Below, piece by piece: positions 15,490 through 22,899 of a stretch of DNA of 23,972 nt (position 1 is the first letter of the stretch; every line of letters starts with the position of its first letter). The stretch covers positions 1 to 23,972 of the forward strand of contig JAAFHO010000009.1 of assembly GCA_013297575.1 (NCBI GenBank). The letters are read 5' to 3'. The position numbers and the translations under genes were made by a program. The DNA comes from Chitinophagales bacterium. GTDB taxonomy: Bacteria > Bacteroidota > Bacteroidia > Chitinophagales > Saprospiraceae. The notes beneath the pieces were generated by a model. It did not search any database and was not told the origin of the DNA. It worked only from the letters and a program-made list of their open reading frames with translations.

Positions 15490-15924
15490 ATGCTCACTGT
15501 ACGACAATTACTCGATGGCAAAGCCCACAACCACGTATGGGCCATGCACCCCGATCAAACCGTTATCGAAGCACTTGAACTCATGGCCGAAAAGAATATT
15601 GGCGCCATTATGGTGATGAACGACGGCGATCTAGTTGGTATTTTCTCCGAACGCGATTATGCTAGAAGGGGCATTCTGCAAGGCCGAAAAGCCAAAACTA
15701 CTCCCTTGAGCGAAGTAATGACAGCGGGCGTATTTACCATCAAATCCATTCAAAATATACAAGATTGTATGGAAATTATGTCGGGTAAACATATCCGTCA
15801 TTTGCCCGTAAGCCAAGATGGTAAAATTATTGGCATTTTAAGTATTAGCGATATTGTAACAGCAATGCTTAAAGAGCAAGAAGGACGGATTCAAAGCCTA
15901 GAGCAGTATATCACGGGTTACTAA
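15490..15924 (+). CDS. CBS-pair protein
   Basis: The 144-residue protein consists of little more than one Bateman module, two CBS domains at about residues 5-62 and 74-132 (GAIMVMNDGDLVGIFSERDYAR and HIRHLPVSQDGKIIGILSISD, typical beta-strand ends of each). Such modules bind adenine nucleotides, NAD or similar ligands. Stand-alone CBS proteins of this size are common in bacteria and usually act as sensors for partners that are not always next door. Upstream in-frame sequence exists but lacks homology, so the ATG at 15490 is preferred. The partner is unknown. Confidence 0.9.
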   Translation: MLTVRQLLDGKAHNHVWAMHPDQTVIEALELMAEKNIGAIMVMNDGDLVGIFSERDYARRGILQGRKAKTTPLSEVMTAGVFTIKSIQNIQDCMEIMSGKHIRHLPVSQDGKIIGILSISDIVTAMLKEQEGRIQSLEQYITGY

Positions 15925-15946
15925 GGGAGGTGTGAATAATATTTTT

Positions 15947-15954
15947 TACCTTTG
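15947..15954 (+). promoter_or_regulatory. -7 element of the esterase gene, predicted leaderless
   Basis: TACCTTTG is an exact TAnnTTTG match whose last base is only four bases (CTGC) before the ATG at 15959. Transcription should start at or beside the start codon. The element lies 22 bases after the CBS stop codon. No -33 TTTG is seen. Confidence 0.6.
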
Positions 15955-15958
15955 CTGC

Positions 15959-17119
15959 ATGAAAAAATTACTCCTTTTTATACTCGTCTGCGTTCTAAAC
16001 GCTCCTCTGTTGGCACAAACCACAGTCATTGACTCCATTTTTAGTGGCGGTCAATGGCGTGATTATCGATTATACAAACCCGCTTTGTATGATGGTACTA
16101 AGCCAGTGCCCTTGGTGCTCAACTTGCATGGTTATTCGTCCAATAATTTTGAACAAGATTTTTATGCTGATTTCAAAGGGCTTGCTGATACAGCCAATTT
16201 TTTAGTACTATTGCCCAATGGAACGTTCAACAACCAAGGCGAACGGTATTGGAATGTGTTCAATAACCCTTCTGCAGTGGATGATGTGGCTTTTATTGGT
16301 CAATTATTGGACAGTATTGAAGCGCATTACAAAATTGATAAAAATCGGATTTATAGTACTGGAATGAGTAATGGCGGCTTCTTGAGTTATACTTTGGCCT
16401 GCGAAATGAATGACCGTATTGCGGCGATTGCTTCTGTAACAGGGAGCATGACACAAGATAATTTGAACGCTTGTGTGCCCGGTCGCCCTGTCCCAGTAAT
16501 GGAAATACACGGCACTGCCGACGATGTGGTACCTTACACTGGCAATGTCCTTTTAGGTTTTGTTGCTATTCCAACCTTGGTCAACAAATGGGTAACCCTC
16601 AATGGATGCAATACCACGCCTATTCAAGAAAGTATTCCGAATATTAATACCACCGATAATTGCACCGCCGAACGGTTCTTATATACGGGTGGTTTTAGAG
16701 GATCGACGGTAGAGCATTATAAAATAACTGGCGGTGGACACACTTGGCCCGGTACTGCTTTTACTTTTGTTGGTGTGACCAATGGCGATTTTAAGGCCAG
16801 TAATGAAATTTGGCGATTTTTTAACCAATATCGCTTAAATACCCTTACCGATACGCGCCCAATTGCCAATGATCCAACACTATTGCGCATCATGCCCAAT
16901 CCTGTGCATGATTATTTTACGTTGCAAATCAATAATACAACAAGTCTGCGCCAAATTAGAACCTATAATATAATGGGTCAATTGATCGCTGAAACAAAAA
17001 TATCCGAGGGTACCACAACCCAAACCGTATCTACTACCGGATGGACAAAAGGTCTGTATATTGTGCGGGTAACGGCTCAAAATGGCACAGAGGCCACGCA
17101 GACTATTGTAGTGGAATAA
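15959..17119 (+). CDS. Secreted PHB depolymerase-like esterase with T9SS sorting domain
   Basis: From the ATG at 15959 the protein has 386 residues; a GTG start nine codons upstream is less likely because it would precede the promoter and spoil the signal peptide (MKKLLLFILV, cleavage near LLAQ). The alpha/beta-hydrolase core matches the LpqC/polyhydroxybutyrate depolymerase-type esterases: LNLHGYS oxyanion-hole region (about 55-61), nucleophile Ser137 in GMSNGG, Asp188/189 in HGTADDVVPY, and His261 in GGGHTWPG. The last 80 residues are a T9SS type A sorting domain (MPNPVHDYF near 305, YNIMGQLI, then GLYIVRV), so it should be exported across the outer membrane and perhaps anchored or released. 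Feruloyl or other ester substrates are also possible. A nested palindrome follows directly. Confidence 0.9.
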   Translation: MKKLLLFILVCVLNAPLLAQTTVIDSIFSGGQWRDYRLYKPALYDGTKPVPLVLNLHGYSSNNFEQDFYADFKGLADTANFLVLLPNGTFNNQGERYWNVFNNPSAVDDVAFIGQLLDSIEAHYKIDKNRIYSTGMSNGGFLSYTLACEMNDRIAAIASVTGSMTQDNLNACVPGRPVPVMEIHGTADDVVPYTGNVLLGFVAIPTLVNKWVTLNGCNTTPIQESIPNINTTDNCTAERFLYTGGFRGSTVEHYKITGGGHTWPGTAFTFVGVTNGDFKASNEIWRFFNQYRLNTLTDTRPIANDPTLLRIMPNPVHDYFTLQINNTTSLRQIRTYNIMGQLIAETKISEGTTTQTVSTTGWTKGLYIVRVTAQNGTEATQTIVVE

Positions 17120-17132
17120 TACGTTTAGCATA

Positions 17133-17353
17133 TTAAGTACTCAACAGGGTTTTCGTATATAAATTTAGGTGCAGCGCACCGTAATATTTGTAGCAAAAAT
17201 TGGCGAAATCAAGTTTGGAGGTGCAGCGCACCGTGACATTAAATTTAATATTGCGGTGCACTGCACCTTCAAAACGCAAACAATTTATCATTGCTGCTAC
17301 AAATGTTACGGTGCGCTGCACCTAAATCTATAGGAGAAAACCCTGAGTACTTT
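17133..17353. repeat. Nested palindromic repeat element, fuller copy
   Basis: The outer arms (left 17133-17195, right about 17297-17353) form a long imperfect inverted repeat. It includes AAGTACTC, AGGGTTTT, ATTTAGG, then GTGCAGCGCACCGTAA, then TTTGTAGC, each with its complement in the right arm. An inner hairpin is formed by GGTGCAGCGCACCGT at 17220 and GCGGTGCACTGCACC near 17254-17268. The right three quarters align with the element at 4790-4888. It starts 14 bases after the esterase stop codon and ends before the promoter of the small lipoprotein. No ORF lies within it. It could be a MITE-like or REP-like element, or a strong terminator-like structure. Confidence 0.85.
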
Positions 17354-17367
17354 AAACATAAAGTACT
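17346..17367. repeat. 9-bp inverted repeat at the edge of the palindromic element
   Basis: AGTACTTTA and TAAAGTACT surround AACA. The left arm is shared with the right end of the element at 17133-17353. The AAGTACTT word is also in the inverted repeat at 11603-11642. Confidence 0.7.
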
Positions 17368-17387
17368 TAGATTCAATTTATTTGCCT

Positions 17388-17395
17388 TACTTTTG
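17388..17395 (+). promoter_or_regulatory. -7 element upstream of the small lipoprotein and thrA
   Basis: TACTTTTG matches TAnnTTTG and ends 23 bases before the ATG at 17419. It could drive both the small lipoprotein and thrA, since no further element is seen in the 69 bases before thrA. Confidence 0.55.
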
Positions 17396-17418
17396 CCACG
17401 TCATAAAACAAAATAGTT

Positions 17419-17529
17419 ATGAAAAAAATTAATTGGGTTCGCGTTGCTCTTTTCCTGCTCATGGTAGGCATGATCGTATTAGAAGGCTGTCGCTTATTTA
17501 AGCCAAAATGTGATTGCCCGAAATGGTAA
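17419..17529 (+). CDS. 36-residue putative lipoprotein
   Basis: This short gene encodes a Lys-rich start (MKKINWVR), a hydrophobic helix (VALFLLMVGMIVL) and a lipobox-like LEGC, leaving a mature tail of about 14 residues, CRLFKPKCDCPKW, with two further Cys. The pattern of a tiny lipoprotein ending CDCPK is one I associate with Bacteroidota, but no family name is known to me. It has a promoter element at a suitable distance and an ATG preceded by an AT-rich leader. It contains no Thr and only two or three Ile, so it is not a leader peptide of the thrL kind. The function is unknown. Confidence 0.6.
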   Translation: MKKINWVRVALFLLMVGMIVLEGCRLFKPKCDCPKW

Positions 17530-17538
17530 TTACGTTAT

Positions 17539-17579
17539 CAATGTGTCCATTGGCGCAATGAAGTGACCAAGGACAATTG
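17539..17579 (+). promoter_or_regulatory. Hairpin in the thrA leader
   Basis: CAATGTGTCCATTGG (17539-17553) can pair with CCAAGGACAATTG (17567-17579) over 13 base pairs with two single-base bulges and a 13-base loop. It lies between the small lipoprotein stop and the thrA start, 19 bases before the ATG. No T-run follows, so it is not an intrinsic terminator; it may stabilise or regulate the thrA message. Confidence 0.4.
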
Positions 17580-17598
17580 AAAAAGTAATCAATAAAAA

Positions 17599-20097
17599 AT
17601 GAAAGTATTAAAATTTGGAGGCACCTCGGTTGGGTCGCCTGATACTATTAGACAGCTTATTCAAATACTAAAGGATAATCACCGCCGTGGTGAAAGATTC
17701 AGTGTTGTTTTTTCTGCATTCTCAAAAGTAACCGATGCCTTACTCGAATTGGCTCGACTGGCATCTGTGGGAGATGCACAGTTTCAAGAGCAGTTTGAGC
17801 GGATCAAAACACGCCATTTTGCCGCAGCAGAAGCATTGCTGCAACCCGAATATATTGATCCGATCAGGACAAAATTGGGTGAGCATTTTGAGGCATTACA
17901 CGATGTAGTACAAGGTATTTATTTGCTGCGCGAGGCATCACCCCGTTCCTTAGATTTTGTGGTGAGTTTTGGCGAGCGTAATTCATCCTTGATTATTGCG
18001 CAGGCAATGGTACAGGCGGGTATCCCTACCCAATACCTCGATGCACGTACTGTAGTGCGTACCGATCACCAATTTGGAAGTGCCAAAGTAGATTTTGACA
18101 CCACCAACCAACTCATTCGCGAACATTTCGCCACACACCCGCAAGTACAATCCATTACAGGATTTATAGGTAGTACCAACGATGGACTTACCACTACCTT
18201 GGGCCGTGGCGGCTCTGATTATACTGCTGCAATTTTTGGAGCAGCACTCGATGCACAGGTTATTGAAATATGGACTGATGTGAATGGCGTTTTAACTGCC
18301 GATCCTCGTCGCGTAAAAAAAGCCTTCACATTGCCCTACATGACCTACCGCGAGGCTATGGAAATGAGCCATTTTGGGGCAAAAGTGATTTATCCGCCTA
18401 CTATATTGCCTGCTTTGGCCAAGCACATTCCGCTGGTTATCCGCAATACATTTAACCCCGATTTTGTGGGGACGTGGATTGGGCTTACCCCGCCTCCAAG
18501 CATGACCAGTGAGCAGGTGAAAACTTTGGCCAATAGCCCCATCAAGGGTATTTCTTCGATCAATCAAATCTGCATGCTCACCCTTCAAGGTTCGGGCTTG
18601 TTTGGTGTGCCTGGTGTGGCTGCTCGTTTGTTCGGAGCCTTGGCGCGTGCTGGTGTTAATGTCGTCATCATTACACAAGGCAGTAGCGAAGCCAGTATCA
18701 CCTTTGCGGTGTCGCCTGCACAGGCAGAGACCTCGAAACAAGTAGTTGAAAAAGAGTTTGAATACGAATTAAGGTTAGGGCAAATTGAACTGCCCCGTAT
18801 TGAGCGCGATTTGAGTGTAGTGGCTATCGTAGGCGAAAACATGCGCTACCAACCCGGTATTGCAGGGCGTGTTTTTAGTGCATTGGGTAAAAATGGTGTC
18901 AATATTGTAGCCATAGCACAAGGCAGCAGCGAATTAAATATTTCGGTGGTTGTGCCGGCACACGACGAAACCAAATCATTGAATGCGATTCACGAAGCAT
19001 TTTTCCTTTCTGATGTAAGAACATTGCATTTATTTGTCGTGGGAACAGGTCTTATTGGCAAAACCCTATTGGCGCAAATGGCCGACAACGCAGAGCATTT
19101 GCGCACCAAACGCCGTATGGAATTGCGTATTGTAGGTATGGCCAATAGCCGCAAAATGATTTTTGATGAAAGCGGACTAAAGGCCGAAACTTGGCAAAAT
19201 TTGCTAGAAATCTCCGATAAAGTATTCTCCATGCCTCGGTTTATTGAGCAAATGGAAGAACTCAACTTGCCCAATACCATCTTTATCGACAATACCGCTT
19301 CTACGGCAGTCGCCGATTTTTATGAGCAGATATTGGATGCTAGTATTTCCATTTCAACACCCAATAAACTGGCCGCTTCGTCCTCTTGGTTGCAATATAT
19401 GCGCTTAAAAACCATCGCTGCAAAACGCGGGGTACAGTGGCGTTACGAGACCAATGTAGGCGCGGGCTTGCCCATTATCACTACGCTGAACGACCTAATT
19501 ACAGCAGGCGACCAAGTACTCAAAATAGAAGGTATTCTGAGTGGTACGCTTTCGTATATTTTTAATCATTTCTGCGCGCCCGATAATAAAGCGGCGTTCT
19601 CGGATATTGTAAAAAAAGCAAAAGAACTGGGCCTCACCGAACCTGATCCACGCGACGATCTTAGTGGTGCTGATGTGCGCAGAAAACTACTTATTTTGTC
19701 GAGAGAAGCAGGATTGCCCTTGGAAATGAACGATATACAAGTCGAGAATATCCTCCCCAAGCCCTGCTCCGATGCACCCGATGTACCTGCATTTTTTGCG
19801 GCACTCGAAGCACATGACAGCCATTTTGAGGGTTTGAAGCAAAAAGCAGCCGACAACGGTGCTGTTCTGCGCTTTGTCGCCAAAATGGAAGACGGCAAAG
19901 CCTCCATCGAACTCAAAGAATACGACCAATCCCATCCATTTTACGGCCTATCGGGCAGCGATAATATGGTGGTATTTACGACCGATCGGTACCGCGAACG
20001 CCCCTTGGTGGTGCGTGGTCCTGGCGCAGGTGCTGCTGTGACAGCGGCTGGTATTTTTGCAGAAGTAGTCGCGATTGGAAGCAGCTTGAGTGCTTAG
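17599..20097 (+). CDS. thrA: Bifunctional aspartokinase/homoserine dehydrogenase
   Basis: ThrA catalyses the first and third steps from aspartate to homoserine, leading to Thr, Met and Ile. The 832-residue length fits the E. coli fused type. The aspartokinase part (about 1-295) has KFGGTSVGS at 5-13, SFGERNS near 123-129 and GRGGSDYTA at 202-210. Two ACT-type regulatory segments follow (about 325-395 and 405-470), each with a GVNVVIITQGSSE-like signature, suggesting feedback control by threonine. The homoserine dehydrogenase part begins with the Rossmann motif VVGTGLIGK (about 480-488) and includes the substrate region NVGAGLPIITTL and DDLSGADVRRKLLILSRE. No thrB or thrC follows. A small lipoprotein gene and a hairpin precede it. 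Confidence 0.97.
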   Translation: MKVLKFGGTSVGSPDTIRQLIQILKDNHRRGERFSVVFSAFSKVTDALLELARLASVGDAQFQEQFERIKTRHFAAAEALLQPEYIDPIRTKLGEHFEALHDVVQGIYLLREASPRSLDFVVSFGERNSSLIIAQAMVQAGIPTQYLDARTVVRTDHQFGSAKVDFDTTNQLIREHFATHPQVQSITGFIGSTNDGLTTTLGRGGSDYTAAIFGAALDAQVIEIWTDVNGVLTADPRRVKKAFTLPYMTYREAMEMSHFGAKVIYPPTILPALAKHIPLVIRNTFNPDFVGTWIGLTPPPSMTSEQVKTLANSPIKGISSINQICMLTLQGSGLFGVPGVAARLFGALARAGVNVVIITQGSSEASITFAVSPAQAETSKQVVEKEFEYELRLGQIELPRIERDLSVVAIVGENMRYQPGIAGRVFSALGKNGVNIVAIAQGSSELNISVVVPAHDETKSLNAIHEAFFLSDVRTLHLFVVGTGLIGKTLLAQMADNAEHLRTKRRMELRIVGMANSRKMIFDESGLKAETWQNLLEISDKVFSMPRFIEQMEELNLPNTIFIDNTASTAVADFYEQILDASISISTPNKLAASSSWLQYMRLKTIAAKRGVQWRYETNVGAGLPIITTLNDLITAGDQVLKIEGILSGTLSYIFNHFCAPDNKAAFSDIVKKAKELGLTEPDPRDDLSGADVRRKLLILSREAGLPLEMNDIQVENILPKPCSDAPDVPAFFAALEAHDSHFEGLKQKAADNGAVLRFVAKMEDGKASIELKEYDQSHPFYGLSGSDNMVVFTTDRYRERPLVVRGPGAGAAVTAAGIFAEVVAIGSSLSA

Positions 20098-20164
20098 AAA
20101 AGGCATTAGCCAAGATCATAAAAATTATATACCTCATTAGAGGTCAAACATTTATAAAAAAAAC

Positions 20165-20641
20165 ATGCTAGATTTTGTTGACTTTGTAGCAAAGTTTCCA
20201 CCCGTAAAAATGCCCGTAACCTTGGGCGAAGATACCCACCATACTTTTAGTACAGAAAACGGCCCCTTATCCGATGCCCTCATCGAAAAGTTTATTGGCC
20301 CACTGGAAAAAGAACCCATTGATGAATACACCGAATACGTCCCATGTTTTGCGATAGATTGCGATGAAAAATATATTGCTTTGGTTTGGTGGAAAGCAGA
20401 ACTCCTGTTGTACCAATACGTGCTGGCAATATTTAACGAAAAAGGAGAATTTATCGATCAAAAAATGATCGCATTTACATTGGTAGATGGTCATTCCGTA
20501 AAGCGCGCAGTATGTACCATCGACGAAGAATTGTCCATCCATATTGCCGAAGGCACATCCATTGATGACGTGTTTGAACCCGGCTCTAGCCTGACTCGAT
20601 TAATGGAAATATTGCCCAATGGAGTTATTGTTGTAGGGTAA
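20165..20641 (+). CDS. Orphan protein of unknown function (158 residues)
   Basis: I do not recognise this protein. It is acidic, with no signal peptide or clear transmembrane helix, and seems to be mixed alpha/beta: FAIDCDEKYIALVWWKAELLL, YQYVLAIFNEKGEF and a VKRAVCTIDEELSIHIAEG stretch read like alternating beta-strands. The start fits a small AT-rich leader 67 bases after thrA. A short inverted repeat ACCTC/GAGGT lies at about 20131-20144 in that gap. Codon use looks like that of its neighbours, and the frame is well conserved in length with a normal composition, so it is probably real. It may be cotranscribed with thrA. SMI1/KNR4-like immunity proteins have somewhat similar size and acidity, but no motif supports that. 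Confidence 0.7.
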   Translation: MLDFVDFVAKFPPVKMPVTLGEDTHHTFSTENGPLSDALIEKFIGPLEKEPIDEYTEYVPCFAIDCDEKYIALVWWKAELLLYQYVLAIFNEKGEFIDQKMIAFTLVDGHSVKRAVCTIDEELSIHIAEGTSIDDVFEPGSSLTRLMEILPNGVIVVG

Positions 20642-20813
20642 TGGCATACCTCTAATCTTCCATAATAATCAAAAAAAGCGTTTTTTGTTACCCAAATATT
20701 ATTAGGCGAAATAAATAGTTATAGAAAAGTTAAGAAATTAAAATTTGCATTATTGGCAAATTGCAAAATTATTAGTCAAAAACGCCTTTTTTTTAAAATT
20801 TTTCATTTTTTTG
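20642..20813. other. AT-rich intergenic stretch, no gene seen
   Basis: Homopolymer-rich DNA between the orphan gene and the promoter at 20814-20845. Near-complementary AAAAAAGCGTTTTTTG (about 20672) and CAAAAACGCCTTTTTT (about 20777) could pair at long range, but this is weak in such AT-rich sequence. Confidence 0.5.
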
Positions 20814-20845
20814 TTTGGATAATCAAAAAGCCTGTGTTACCTTTG
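20814..20845 (+). promoter_or_regulatory. Full -33/-7 Bacteroidota promoter
   Basis: TTTG (20814-20817), a 20-base spacer and TACCTTTG (20838-20845) fit the Bacteroidota consensus TTTG-N19-21-TAnnTTTG exactly. It is the best promoter in the window. It lies about 165 bases upstream of the NlpC/P60 gene. Confidence 0.8.
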
Positions 20846-20849
20846 CCTC

Positions 20850-20993
20850 GGCTTCAGTCCAGTTATGCTGGCATTTTAATCCTCTCCATGAACGGTTTTT
20901 TTATTATTATCCATGAACACTTTACCATCGAGGCCATCTATTTAACCGTTACGTAATCACGAGCAACGCACAAGAGCGCTGCTGATTTTTTTT
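20850..20993 (+). ncRNA. Candidate small RNA or attenuated leader
   Basis: Transcription from the promoter at 20814-20845 would start near 20850 and meet a terminator-like hairpin at 20962-20983 with a run of eight T (20986-20993), giving an RNA of roughly 140 bases. The interval has no convincing gene (the 22-residue frame from 20889 lacks homology I know). Possible helices are GCCTCG (20845) with CGAGGC (about 20927), and AACGGTT (about 20890) with AACCGTT (about 20943); they cross, so they could be alternatives or a pseudoknot. It may be an independent small RNA, or a leader that controls readthrough into the NlpC/P60 gene. No known Rfam family is recognised. Confidence 0.45.
20962..20993 (+). 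terminator. Intrinsic terminator-like hairpin upstream of NlpC/P60
   Basis: AGCAACGC (20962-20969) pairs with GCGCTGCT (20976-20983) with one mismatch and a six-base loop; GA and then eight T follow. It ends 17 bases before the ATG at 21011, so it can act as an attenuator. Confidence 0.65.
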
Positions 20994-21010
20994 CACCAAA
21001 CTAAATACTT

Positions 21011-21661
21011 ATGTTGAACTCTGACTCGTGCAACACGGGCCTTTTCACTCGGCTTTTTCCAACCAAATCTTTAACAGTTCTTTCTTTATTAGCTTGCATG
21101 TCATTTTCTCCCTCCCATCCTACTACCAACGTAGGCACAGGGAAATCTGAAATGTACAGCTACGAAAACCGCACCTCTAATCTTGAGGTAGTACAATTGC
21201 GGGAATGGATTACCGGTTACGCTCAAAATTTTACCGGAATCGCTTATCACTATGCTGGCCGCAGCCCACGAACAGGCTTTGATTGTTCCGGTTTTACCAG
21301 CTATATTATGCAAGAATTTGACGTAAAAGTTTCTTGCGCATCCTCCACTCAATCCAAACAAGGCGCCCAAATTTCACTCGATGAAGTATTGCCTGGTGAC
21401 CTAGTTTTTTTCGGCAGCCCTAAAAGCGGCCATATCCAACACGTTGCAATGGTAGTAGAATGTGGTTCCGATGGAATCATTTGTGTGCACAGCACATCAA
21501 GCCGTGGCGTGGTAGTCGAGAACATCAGCACTTCTAAATACTGGAAGCCAAAAATATTATTTGCCCGCGATGTCATCACCGGTCAAAAAATGCAAAATTC
21601 TGCAACCATAGGTGCTACACCCGAGGTCAGCAAAGATGACGCTTCGGCAACTGCTAAATAG
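21011..21661 (+). CDS. NlpC/P60 family peptidoglycan peptidase, putative lipoprotein
   Basis: This 216-residue protein belongs to the NlpC/P60 Cys-peptidases, which cut the gamma-D-Glu-diaminopimelate or related bonds in peptidoglycan stem peptides. The catalytic set is visible: Cys92 in TGFDCSGF, His144 in HIQHVAMVV, and the third polar residue His160 in VHSTSS; LPGDLVFFG (127-135) is the usual strand before the His. The N-terminus has a hydrophobic stretch ending in LLAC (Cys29), a likely lipobox, so it is probably anchored to a membrane. The C-terminus after about 195 is low-complexity. The gene is preceded by a possible attenuator at 20962-20993 and followed by a strong terminator at 21708-21740. 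Confidence 0.9.
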   Translation: MLNSDSCNTGLFTRLFPTKSLTVLSLLACMSFSPSHPTTNVGTGKSEMYSYENRTSNLEVVQLREWITGYAQNFTGIAYHYAGRSPRTGFDCSGFTSYIMQEFDVKVSCASSTQSKQGAQISLDEVLPGDLVFFGSPKSGHIQHVAMVVECGSDGIICVHSTSSRGVVVENISTSKYWKPKILFARDVITGQKMQNSATIGATPEVSKDDASATAK

Positions 21662-21707
21662 TAATCTTTTACGGCAGACCGACAAAACAAAACGAAATAT
21701 GTGAAGT

Positions 21708-21740
21708 AAGGGCTATGGCTGAAAAGTCATAGCCCTTTTT
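21708..21740 (+). terminator. Intrinsic terminator after NlpC/P60
   Basis: AAGGGCTATG (21708-21717) and CATAGCCCTT (21728-21737) form a perfect 10-bp stem, extended by about three more pairs to a GAAA tetraloop, followed by a T-run. It lies between convergent genes; the minus strand shows only a weak T-rich end, so it mainly serves the plus strand. Confidence 0.9.
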
Positions 21741-21750
21741 CTATGGTGCA

Positions 21751-22092
21751 TTATTGTTTTAAAATTCTATAGATCAACCCGCCTATTATGAGTACAAACA
21801 AGGTCGTATAAATCAGTTTATTCCATTTTGCTAACCAATTGGGCAGATAAATATCAAAATTATCTTTTTGGGAATCAGAATATTTACGGGCAACAATTGT
21901 AAGCGGACACCTCTTGTTAAAAATGAGCAAAACGATACCTTCCAAGACAATAAGACCAACGCCAATCCAAACAAACTTGTCTATTTTATTGATCATCACA
22001 GCATAAGCCATGTACCCCAAAACCACATTGAAAAAAATCCAAATCACGGTATGAATGATTTTTATGGCGATAAGTCTGTTTTTAATGTTCAT
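21751..22092 (-). CDS. Small integral membrane protein
   Basis: The 113-residue protein has about three hydrophobic helices (roughly residues 9-33, 38-58 and 92-110) and a polar stretch between the second and third, with NKRCPLTIVARKYS followed by FDIYLPNWLAKW. The CPLT word and layout recall the DUF2784-type small membrane proteins, but that is only a resemblance. Its ATG overlaps the end of the CPBP gene by 11 bases (ATGAACATTAA), so translation is probably coupled and the two proteins may work together. It is the last gene of its operon. Confidence 0.65.
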   Translation of the reverse strand: MNIKNRLIAIKIIHTVIWIFFNVVLGYMAYAVMINKIDKFVWIGVGLIVLEGIVLLIFNKRCPLTIVARKYSDSQKDNFDIYLPNWLAKWNKLIYTTLFVLIIGGLIYRILKQ

Positions 22093-22882
22093 AATCAGTT
22101 CGTTTATACAAGATTCCTAAAACTACTGACACAATGAACTCAATTGCAAAAACGACCATAACTTTCCAATTCAAATCTAATTGCAAAACCCCATTTTTGC
22201 CCATGTACAACGCCATACCAATGCAGTCATTAAACCAAGCGTGGCTCACGATGCACAGCAACAGATTATTGGTGTATTTGTAAAGGGTGGTAAAACTTGA
22301 TGTTAGCACGATACCTGATACTAAATACAAGCCAAATGAAAATCCGCTTTGAGCAGTACCGTGTATGAACCACAAAGGTAAATGCCACAGACTCCATATT
22401 GTGCCAACAACCAATACAGAGGGCAAATATGTCATTATTTTTTCTAATTTAGGTTGCAAAATACCCCGCCAACCCAATTCTTCTACGCCACCCAAAACGA
22501 TTATAAATGGTAAATTAATCAGTACTGATAATATGGAAATAGGCTTATGAATACCAAACGACACCCAAATCATAAACAAACGCCATCCTAAAAACAAGCC
22601 GAATATCAACCAAACTTTTACGGTAAGTTGCTGTCCAAAGATGTATTTTACAAACGATTTTGCTTCAAAATCAGTTGTAAACTGTCGGTAAATCAAATAA
22701 GCACTAATCGCAGCCCCTAAACTACCAATCGTGTAAGGTATCCAAAATAAAGGTGTACCGTATAAAAGTGTATTAAAATAGGTATTCCCAATAATAATAA
22801 TGAGCCAACTCAACCACGTAATGGAAAAAGTGTACAATAAATAGCGACCAATTATAGCGCGTGGTTGTTTTTTGGGTTCCAT
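22082..22882 (-). CDS. CPBP family intramembrane metalloprotease
   Basis: From the start MEPKKQPRAIIGRYLL the protein has 266 residues and about eight hydrophobic segments. The CPBP (CAAX protease and bacteriocin-processing) motifs are present: EELGWRG with Glu134, Glu135 and Arg139, WSLWH with His167, and HAWFND with His214 and Asn218. Members include Rce1-type CAAX proteases and bacteriocin-immunity proteins; the substrate here is unknown. The open frame runs 60 codons further upstream, but that part overlaps the end of the bactofilin-like gene in another frame and has no CPBP homology, so the short form is chosen. It starts 17 bases after that gene and overlaps the small membrane protein gene by 11. 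Confidence 0.9.
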   Translation of the reverse strand: MEPKKQPRAIIGRYLLYTFSITWLSWLIIIIGNTYFNTLLYGTPLFWIPYTIGSLGAAISAYLIYRQFTTDFEAKSFVKYIFGQQLTVKVWLIFGLFLGWRLFMIWVSFGIHKPISILSVLINLPFIIVLGGVEELGWRGILQPKLEKIMTYLPSVLVVGTIWSLWHLPLWFIHGTAQSGFSFGLYLVSGIVLTSSFTTLYKYTNNLLLCIVSHAWFNDCIGMALYMGKNGVLQLDLNWKVMVVFAIEFIVSVVLGILYKRTDYEH

Positions 22883-22899
22883 TTTTAAATATTTTATGG

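Noticed and set aside
17133..17353. CRISPR array
   Set aside because: The repeats are in opposite orientations with unequal spacers, not direct repeats with uniform unique spacers.
17419..17529. thrL-like attenuator peptide in front of thrA
   Set aside because: The peptide has no Thr, few Ile, a lipobox, and no terminator with a T-run after it.
20753..20956. Plus-strand frame of 67 codons before NlpC/P60
   Set aside because: It spans the promoter at 20814-20845, is AT-driven, and resembles no protein; a short frame from 20889 is also unsupported.
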